Shown: positions 53,061-58,895 of the stretch, one piece after another
Numbering within the stretch: the stretch's first letter is position 1
Layout of the letters: each line of letters opens with the position of its first letter
From: an uncultured Lachnospiraceae bacterium
GTDB taxonomy: Bacteria > Bacillota > Clostridia > Lachnospirales > Lachnospiraceae
DNA: 58,895 nucleotides
Direction: 5' to 3'
Assembly (NCBI GenBank): GCA_902781895.1
Contig: CACZLA010000008.1
Location: 1-58,895, forward strand
The notes under the pieces: model-generated
The model's database searches: none
Told to the model about the DNA's origin: nothing
What the model saw: only the letters and a program-made list of their open reading frames with translations
Program-made: the position numbers and the translations under genes

Positions 53061-54887
53061 ATGCGAAAGAGAAGAACGATTCTTTTTCAAATAGGCGTGG
53101 TTGTATTCGTGACATTTCTTTTGACCATGATTGCAACTGAGTACTATTTATATAATCAGAATATAGATATATATCTTACGGCAAAAAACGAAATGATCAT
53201 CAGGGATATGGATTCTATAAAGGATTATATAGGAAGTGAAGCCGTTGATGAGATTATTGAATACTGGTGTGAAAATCCGGAAAAATCAAAAGGTGAAGTG
53301 GATGCTGATAGTTTTGACTATCTTTATAATTCCGGTTTTTTTGAGTTGTATGCCGAAAAGGATGAATCAGTAACCAGAGCTAAAATAGCTGAGTTTTTCG
53401 AAAATGCTGATGATGATTTTAAGGAAGTGATAGCCAGGGATCAGAGGCTGACTTTTGGAGACGCCATAGGAACGGCTGTTTATGGAAGAGGATATGCGGA
53501 TGTATATTGTCTCAGACCTATAAATGACAGTCAGGCAATGGTAATAAGTGATGATGAATGGAGTAAAAATGATTTAGATACCAGTACTGAAACGGATGCT
53601 GAAAATGAATCGGAAACATCAGTAGAGGGATTCTATAATAAAAAATATGATTTCGGACAGATCATTGATTTTGATTCTGATGATGACAGCGGACTAAGTA
53701 ATCTGCTGAAAAATAAAAACGAAAAGGCATATTTTGAAAAAAATATAGATTCGGAAAATGACACGGCATACTATCTGGGTTATTATCCGGTTTATGATAA
53801 TGATAAGCTTCTCTATATACTTTGTATAGAGTATGACTGGTCAGATGTATATTCGACATTTGTGGGAAAAACCACTAAGAACCTGATAAGAAATACAATT
53901 CTCGGACTTGTTTTTTCCTCCTGTTTAATACTTATCTGTCTTTTCTTCCTTACTGTTAAACCTCTTAAAAAAGTTAAAGAAACTATGGATCTTTACATGT
54001 TAAATAAAAGCAGTAATGATGTAGAAGATAATCTGTCAACTCTGAAATCAAAAAATGAGATAGGGGATCTGGCATATCATTTCAGGAAGCTGACAAAAGA
54101 AATGGACAGATATACAGAGGAAAACATTTCTCTGGCTTCTGATAAGGCGAAGATAAAAACGGAATTGGATCTTGCTGCTTCAATACAGAAACAGTCACTT
54201 ACTAACGTATTCCCTCAGAGTGATAAGTATGAGATTTTTGCATCTATGACGCCTGCCAAGGAAGTAGGTGGAGATTTTTATGATATTTTCGATATAGACG
54301 AGGATCACCTGGGACTGGTAATAGGTGATGTTTCTGGAAAGGGGGTTCCGGCATCGCTGCTGATGATGAGCAGTATGTCAGCGTTGAAAAGCTTTGCAGT
54401 TCCGGGGCTAAAACCATCAGAGATTCTTTCAAAAGTGAATGAAAGCCTTGTTCAGAGAGATGTGATGAATATGTTTGTTACCATCTGGATGGGTATTCTC
54501 GATAAAAAAACCGGTGTTCTGATAACAAGTAATGCAGGTCATGAATATCCTGCCGTAAATCTAAATGGCACATACGAACTGTATCATGATAAACATGGTC
54601 TGGTAACCGGAGCGATGTCAGGAGTCAGATATAAAGATCATGAGATTCAGCTGAAGAAGGGTGATACGGTTTTTGTTTATACAGATGGAGTTCCGGAAGC
54701 GACCAACAAAGATAATGAGTTGTTCGGAACTGACAGGATGATCGATGCCCTGAATAATAATCCGGGGACAGCTCCTTCTGAGATTCTTGAAAGTGTAAAG
54801 ACAGCTGTAGATGAATTTGTGGGAGATGCTGAGCAGTTTGATGATCTGACTATGCTGTGTATTACATATCACGGAAATGAGGATTAA
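53061..54887 (+). CDS. SpoIIE-type PP2C phosphatase with membrane sensor and HAMP
   Basis: The start at 53061 has GGGAG eight bases upstream; the TTG at 53046 overlaps that site. 608 residues. Helices at about 8-27 and 280-302 flank an acidic external sensor. HAMP region about 300-355 is followed by a coiled-coil linker (about 345-385) with LAASIQKQSLTNVFPQ. The PP2C/SpoIIE domain (about 375-608) keeps KEVGGDFYDIF, GDVSGKGVPASLLM, VYTDGVPEATN and FDDLTML, the metal-binding set. It is RsbU-like: such phosphatases dephosphorylate anti-anti-sigma factors. No STAS or anti-sigma gene is adjacent. Confidence 0.92.
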   Translation: MRKRRTILFQIGVVVFVTFLLTMIATEYYLYNQNIDIYLTAKNEMIIRDMDSIKDYIGSEAVDEIIEYWCENPEKSKGEVDADSFDYLYNSGFFELYAEKDESVTRAKIAEFFENADDDFKEVIARDQRLTFGDAIGTAVYGRGYADVYCLRPINDSQAMVISDDEWSKNDLDTSTETDAENESETSVEGFYNKKYDFGQIIDFDSDDDSGLSNLLKNKNEKAYFEKNIDSENDTAYYLGYYPVYDNDKLLYILCIEYDWSDVYSTFVGKTTKNLIRNTILGLVFSSCLILICLFFLTVKPLKKVKETMDLYMLNKSSNDVEDNLSTLKSKNEIGDLAYHFRKLTKEMDRYTEENISLASDKAKIKTELDLAASIQKQSLTNVFPQSDKYEIFASMTPAKEVGGDFYDIFDIDEDHLGLVIGDVSGKGVPASLLMMSSMSALKSFAVPGLKPSEILSKVNESLVQRDVMNMFVTIWMGILDKKTGVLITSNAGHEYPAVNLNGTYELYHDKHGLVTGAMSGVRYKDHEIQLKKGDTVFVYTDGVPEATNKDNELFGTDRMIDALNNNPGTAPSEILESVKTAVDEFVGDAEQFDDLTMLCITYHGNED

Positions 54888-57800
54888 TGATAATGAAAAA
54901 AATAATTTCTTCAAAGAAAAAAAATAGAAAAGCTTTTCTGCTTTCTGCGGGTATGATGTTCATTTCCGTCTTTGGTACTTTTGGAGCGTCCGGTAAAGCT
55001 GAAGCCGAAGAAAATGAAAACTTTGTTCCCGGTCAGGCTATAGTTTGTTTCAAGTCTGATAAAAACAAAGCACTTTCCGAAAAACAGCAGGATTCTTTTG
55101 GTGATAAGAAGGAAATGGAGATTGCTGAAGTCGATGAGGCTGATGCTATTATTGACATTTCCGGTGAAACCATGGAAGAGACCATGGGTGAATCAGATCG
55201 AGGTATCATAACGGTTGTTGAATCGGATACTCTTTCGACTGAAGAGCTTATAGCTGAGATGGAAAAAAGAGATGATGTAATATATGCCGAGCCGAACACG
55301 GTATTAATATCTGCTTCGTCCAAGGATTATACCGGTGAACAGTATAATGCTGACGGACCCTACGGACTGGGGATTGACGGATGGAATACTTATGATGCGG
55401 GCGAGCATCCTACCCCCTTAGTAGATACCACCGGCTATGTGGTTGCTGTATGTGATACCGGTATAGATTATAATCATGAAGATCTTAAAAATGTTATGTG
55501 GGAAGATGGACTGAATTATCCGGAGCTTGTGGCTCTCGGGGGTGGAAAGTATGGATTAAATGCCTGCAATAATAATTCAGCGGGAGAACTGTACGACTCA
55601 ACTGATCCATTTGATGATGGAGTGGGACATGGAACCCATGTTGCAGGAATAATAGCTGCAGAGTGGAATGGAATCGGTGTCAGTGGAATGACCTGCGGCG
55701 CAAAGCTGATGGCTGTAAAAATCACTAACGATGGAGGGAGTGGTACTCTTGAGGAGTCTATCAGAGGATATGAATATGTTATAGCAGCCAGAAAGGCCGG
55801 AGTAAATGTGAGAGTTATCAATAATTCATGGCATGATGAAGTTTATGGACATACCATGGATATATTGGTAAGAGAAGCCGGCGAACTGGGGATAATAAGT
55901 GTATGTGCAGCCGGAAATAAAGAAGAAAATCTGGATAACAAGAGTGTTATGCAGTCAAGCTTTCGAAAGAATCCCTATGCAATAATAGTGGGGGCTGTTG
56001 ATGAAGAGGGCAAACCTACGGACTTCAGTAATTACGGAAAAAGATCAGTTGATATTTTTGCTCCCGGTGATCAGATCATATCCACGGGTATTCAGGGGAA
56101 AGGTGACATTGATATCGATGATTCTCCATATCAATCGGATGGAAAAACATTTTTGACAGATTATTCAGATCCGGGCGTTATTGTGACTGATAACAGGGAT
56201 AATTCTGTTTTCGGTTTTCATAGTCACTCCGGAGATAATAAATGTAACCTCTCGAAGGTAAATATACCGGGGGTCGGTGATGTATTAAAAGTAGAACCGA
56301 ATAATTCTGAAGGGATTGTATGTATTGAATCAGATGAACTGGGAGATATAAGTGGAAGTATTGCGGTAGTTGCAGAGGTTTATACGGAAAATAAGGGGGT
56401 CTATGGTATAAATTGTTGTACTTCTACTTATTATGAGGATGATGAGGAAGAACAGGAAGGAGAGAAGAACGAAGGCGAAGCGGATGAAATAGATACTGAG
56501 GGGAAGATCGGAAGTTGTTTTCCTAAAAAAATGGACAAGAAAAACGGCCGATTTATAGTTGAATTTACCTATGATTATATGGAAAATCCGGAATATGTTT
56601 ATATAAAGAATATATACCTCATTAGTCATACTGTAAAATATATAAATATGAGCGGAACATCTATGGCAACACCTGCTGTGTCAGGTGAAGTTATAAATGT
56701 TGTTGCTGCTTATCCAAATGACAGTGCCGACAGGATAGCAGCAAGAATTAAGGGCAGTGTAATGGAACGTGACAGCCTGAAGGATCTGTGTTTATCCGGT
56801 GGTGTAGCCAGACAGGACAAGGCTCTTGCGGGAGATACAAAGCCTGTTTTAAACAGTGTCTCTCAAAATGGAAATAAGCTTAAGATAGAAGGCTTTTTCT
56901 TTGGTGATAAAAAAGGTAAGGTTAATATAGATGATACAGAGTATCCGACAGATTCATGGAGTGATACATCTGTAGCATTAACGATCCCTTCTGATTTTAA
57001 AGCTGATGAACACAGGGTGGAGATAGTAAGTTCAGACGGGAAAAATGGTCACAGATACAGCAGGATAGGAACGCCTGGAAATCTTTATGACAGACTGCCG
57101 CTTCCGGGAAGAAGTCTTTCGGGAACCCCGGGAGAATATACTGTAACATCAACGGAGTTTGATGATACATTTTATAATAATGAGATGAAATCTCTGGTGG
57201 GTCTTGACGGAAGTCTGTACGCGATCATAGCCACAAAGGATATGAAGACTGCCATTTACAGGTATGATATAGATTCTTCAAAGTGGGAAATGGTATATCA
57301 TGGAGGGCATCAGGCATCGGAAGGTGCATGTACCTGGAAAGGTAAGCTGATGTTCTTTGCGAATGATATATTTGATAATAATGGGTACACAGCAGTATTT
57401 GATCCGGAAACAAATGACGTGACCTATACTCTTACCGAACTTGGGTTTATATCTTCGAAAAGGTCGATGGTGAACAGCGGCAAAGGAGTTTTTGCCTATG
57501 GCGGAGAACTGCAAAAACATGGTCAAAAAGAAAGTGATATCCTTCAATCAAAAGTCAAAAAGCTAAATGAAACAACCTTTGTTTTTGAAGAAATAAAAAA
57601 TACCGGTTATGTTTCTGAAAACAGTGATGATGAGAAGACTTCGCTTGTTTATGATGAAAACGGTGATTTTTATATGCTGGGTAGTCTTTCAAGTGAATTT
57701 GATACCGATAAAGTAGTGAAGGTGTCACCGAAAGAGGATTCGGTTAATGTAGAACTTCTGAGTGAGGAAGTACCTATTATAGATAATAGAGATAAAGTGA

Positions 57801-58600
57801 CTCAGCTGAAGCTTTCTGCTGTTCCGACAGAATCCGGAATCATGTTCAGCGGTTGTGTTGCGGTGGACTCCGAACAGAAAATACTTGCGGATACATTTAC
57901 CGGAGCCTTTGGTGCAACTCATTTTGAACCGACAGACAAGCTTGTCAGTATGTCTGCGGTTTACAGTATCGCATGTGCTGCATATAGAGATAAATACTAT
58001 GCCATAGGTGTGACTAATTACGAGGAAGGCAGTCATGTCTTTGCAACTACGGATATTAAAACCATTCCGCAGCCGGGAGATGTTGTAAGAGTTAAGTCTT
58101 CTTCGGGAGCGGGCGGTTCCTTTGACAGAGAAGGAACCGTAAAAAGCTATGTAGGTGCAAATGAAACCTTCAAGATAAATGTTGAGTCAGGATATAAGGT
58201 TTCTTCTATTAAGATAGATGGAACAGAGCTTAGTGCCGATGAGCTGGCTAAGGCTGTAAATGCAGGTTATTATAAATTTGAATCCCTAAAAAAGGATCAC
58301 GAAATAGAGATAACCTTTGTAAAAGATGATGATCCGGTTGATCCGACACCGACGCCAGATCCGACGCCAACACCTGATCCGAAACCTGCACCAACACCTG
58401 CACCAATACCTGCACCAACACCATCACCTTCAGTAGATCCAACGCCGTCTACGACTCCATCTTCCGAAAATGCTAAGAAGAGTGCGGTAGTTAATACCGG
58501 AGATGATACAAGTCCGATAGCAGTTACTATAGTTATGTTTGTATCACTGGTGGGAATGGCAGGTACGTTAACACTGAAAAAAGGTAAACATAAGAACTGA
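54887..58600 (+). CDS. Cell-surface subtilisin-like serine protease (S8)
   Basis: 1237 residues from ATG 54887, which overlaps the phosphatase stop (TAATG); ATG 54893 is also possible. Signal peptide to about residue 45, an inhibitor-I9-like propeptide (VPGQAIVCFKSDK ... DDVIYAEPNTV), then the S8 domain with Asp190 (VCDTGID), His248 (GHGTHVAG), the oxyanion Asn in AAGN and Ser592 (SGTSMATP). About 190 extra residues lie between AAGN and the Ser, including an acidic EEEQEGEKNEGE stretch. An IPT/TIG-like domain, Kelch-like repeats, a bacterial-repeat domain, a Pro-Thr-Asp spacer and a sorting signal VVNTGDD + helix + KKGKHKN follow. The signal lacks the usual Pro, so sortase anchoring is likely but not certain. 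Confidence 0.9.
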   Translation: MIMKKIISSKKKNRKAFLLSAGMMFISVFGTFGASGKAEAEENENFVPGQAIVCFKSDKNKALSEKQQDSFGDKKEMEIAEVDEADAIIDISGETMEETMGESDRGIITVVESDTLSTEELIAEMEKRDDVIYAEPNTVLISASSKDYTGEQYNADGPYGLGIDGWNTYDAGEHPTPLVDTTGYVVAVCDTGIDYNHEDLKNVMWEDGLNYPELVALGGGKYGLNACNNNSAGELYDSTDPFDDGVGHGTHVAGIIAAEWNGIGVSGMTCGAKLMAVKITNDGGSGTLEESIRGYEYVIAARKAGVNVRVINNSWHDEVYGHTMDILVREAGELGIISVCAAGNKEENLDNKSVMQSSFRKNPYAIIVGAVDEEGKPTDFSNYGKRSVDIFAPGDQIISTGIQGKGDIDIDDSPYQSDGKTFLTDYSDPGVIVTDNRDNSVFGFHSHSGDNKCNLSKVNIPGVGDVLKVEPNNSEGIVCIESDELGDISGSIAVVAEVYTENKGVYGINCCTSTYYEDDEEEQEGEKNEGEADEIDTEGKIGSCFPKKMDKKNGRFIVEFTYDYMENPEYVYIKNIYLISHTVKYINMSGTSMATPAVSGEVINVVAAYPNDSADRIAARIKGSVMERDSLKDLCLSGGVARQDKALAGDTKPVLNSVSQNGNKLKIEGFFFGDKKGKVNIDDTEYPTDSWSDTSVALTIPSDFKADEHRVEIVSSDGKNGHRYSRIGTPGNLYDRLPLPGRSLSGTPGEYTVTSTEFDDTFYNNEMKSLVGLDGSLYAIIATKDMKTAIYRYDIDSSKWEMVYHGGHQASEGACTWKGKLMFFANDIFDNNGYTAVFDPETNDVTYTLTELGFISSKRSMVNSGKGVFAYGGELQKHGQKESDILQSKVKKLNETTFVFEEIKNTGYVSENSDDEKTSLVYDENGDFYMLGSLSSEFDTDKVVKVSPKEDSVNVELLSEEVPIIDNRDKVTQLKLSAVPTESGIMFSGCVAVDSEQKILADTFTGAFGATHFEPTDKLVSMSAVYSIACAAYRDKYYAIGVTNYEEGSHVFATTDIKTIPQPGDVVRVKSSSGAGGSFDREGTVKSYVGANETFKINVESGYKVSSIKIDGTELSADELAKAVNAGYYKFESLKKDHEIEITFVKDDDPVDPTPTPDPTPTPDPKPAPTPAPIPAPTPSPSVDPTPSTTPSSENAKKSAVVNTGDDTSPIAVTIVMFVSLVGMAGTLTLKKGKHKN

Positions 58601-58641
58601 CGGGTGTTAAAATATCAGTATAAAAATAGCGTTCATTTGTG

Positions 58642-58717
58642 AATAATGACAAATTTAAAAAATTATTAAAAAAATTGAAAATTTGATATTGACTTTGAGT
58701 ATTTGAAGTTGTATTAT
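58642..58717 (+). promoter_or_regulatory. Strong promoter with A/T-rich UP-like region
   Basis: TTGACT (58689-58694), a 17-base spacer and TATTAT (58712-58717), preceded by A/T tracts from about 58642. The composition and position suggest a stable-RNA promoter. Confidence 0.75.
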
Positions 58718-58721
58718 AAAC

Positions 58722-58895
58722 AAGCTGTCGCTGAGAGAGACACAAACATGAGACAAAAGAAGGCGATAGCTTTTTGTTCCCTAAAAAGAACAGATAAATG
58801 TACTTTAACAACAGAATAATGATGACAACCCCGAAAATTCTTTTAAATAATTTTCGGAACTGAACGAAACAAAACCTAACAGTAAGTTTTGGAAC
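58722..58895 (+). other. Leader RNA with boxA, probably of an rRNA operon outside the window
   Basis: AAGCTGTCGC (58722-58731) pairs with GCGATAGCTT (58763-58772), followed by TTT. TGTACTTTAACAA (58799-58811) matches the rrn antitermination boxA TGCTCTTTAACAA at 11 of 13 bases. CCGAAAATT/AATTTTCGG (58831-58839, 58849-58857) is a perfect hairpin. No ORF is present. A 16S gene would begin beyond 58895. Confidence 0.6.

Overview
The window reads as chromosomal DNA of an anaerobic, low-to-moderate GC Clostridia, most likely a Lachnospiraceae member (Butyrivibrio/Roseburia/Coprococcus type). This is inferred from strong Shine-Dalgarno sites with frequent GTG/TTG starts, the rpmE-DUF1385-prmC-prfA order, a CIRCE/HrcA heat-shock promoter, fused FeoA-FeoB, class II GalT, an MsmEFG-type sugar ABC system without its own ATPase, and many c-di-GMP proteins. 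No 16S or other species-level marker lies in the window.

Layout. 1-665: the tail of a TnpB (IS200/IS605) element with its structured right end. 718-7661: an MBL-GAF-GGEEF diguanylate cyclase, then a MoxR / DUF58 / transglutaminase operon and a zinc-ribbon membrane protein. 7785-14057: a YunG-like protein, two small membrane proteins, a DUF1294-phosphoesterase fusion, a ferredoxin-type aldo/keto reductase and FeoAB. 14184-15572: two AT-rich genes for a lipoprotein and a membrane protein. 15747-23259: a MacB-type ABC exporter, a Na/Pi transporter with a repeat tail, an FHA membrane protein and a LUD-domain protein. 23284-29793: an EAL phosphodiesterase, a DHH phosphoesterase, Dtd, an LCP ligase and (minus strand) an NSS transporter. 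30056-30523: hsp20 under CIRCE. 30729-42030: a sugar ABC transporter, then a tightly coupled run of patatin, SASA esterase, a very unusual PBP-EAL-beta-helix protein and MntP, then cardiolipin synthase. 42230-45588: the rpmE-DUF1385-prmC-prfA translation cluster. 45692-49000: an ABC-2 transporter flanked by two paralogous membrane proteins, plus a zinc-ribbon protein. 48989-51978 (minus): galK-galT. 52166-58600: an Asn-rich repeat membrane protein, a SpoIIE-type phosphatase and a cell-wall subtilase. 58601-58895: a strong promoter and a boxA-containing leader that looks like the start of an rRNA operon.

How the parts fit. Second-messenger and phospho-signalling recur: one cyclase, two EAL proteins, a PP2C phosphatase and an FHA protein. 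The best candidate for something undescribed is the 1099-residue protein at 36478-39777. It joins a cytoplasmic sugar-binding-type sensor, a GAF-like region, an apparently complete EAL domain and a beta-helix of GIGS-type repeats, and it overlaps by 4 nt a carbohydrate esterase gene beside a sugar importer. This suggests that sugar sensing is wired to c-di-GMP breakdown. Secondary candidates are the paralog-flanked ABC transporter, the repeat protein / phosphatase / subtilase operon, and a motif shared just after the -10 box of three promoters.
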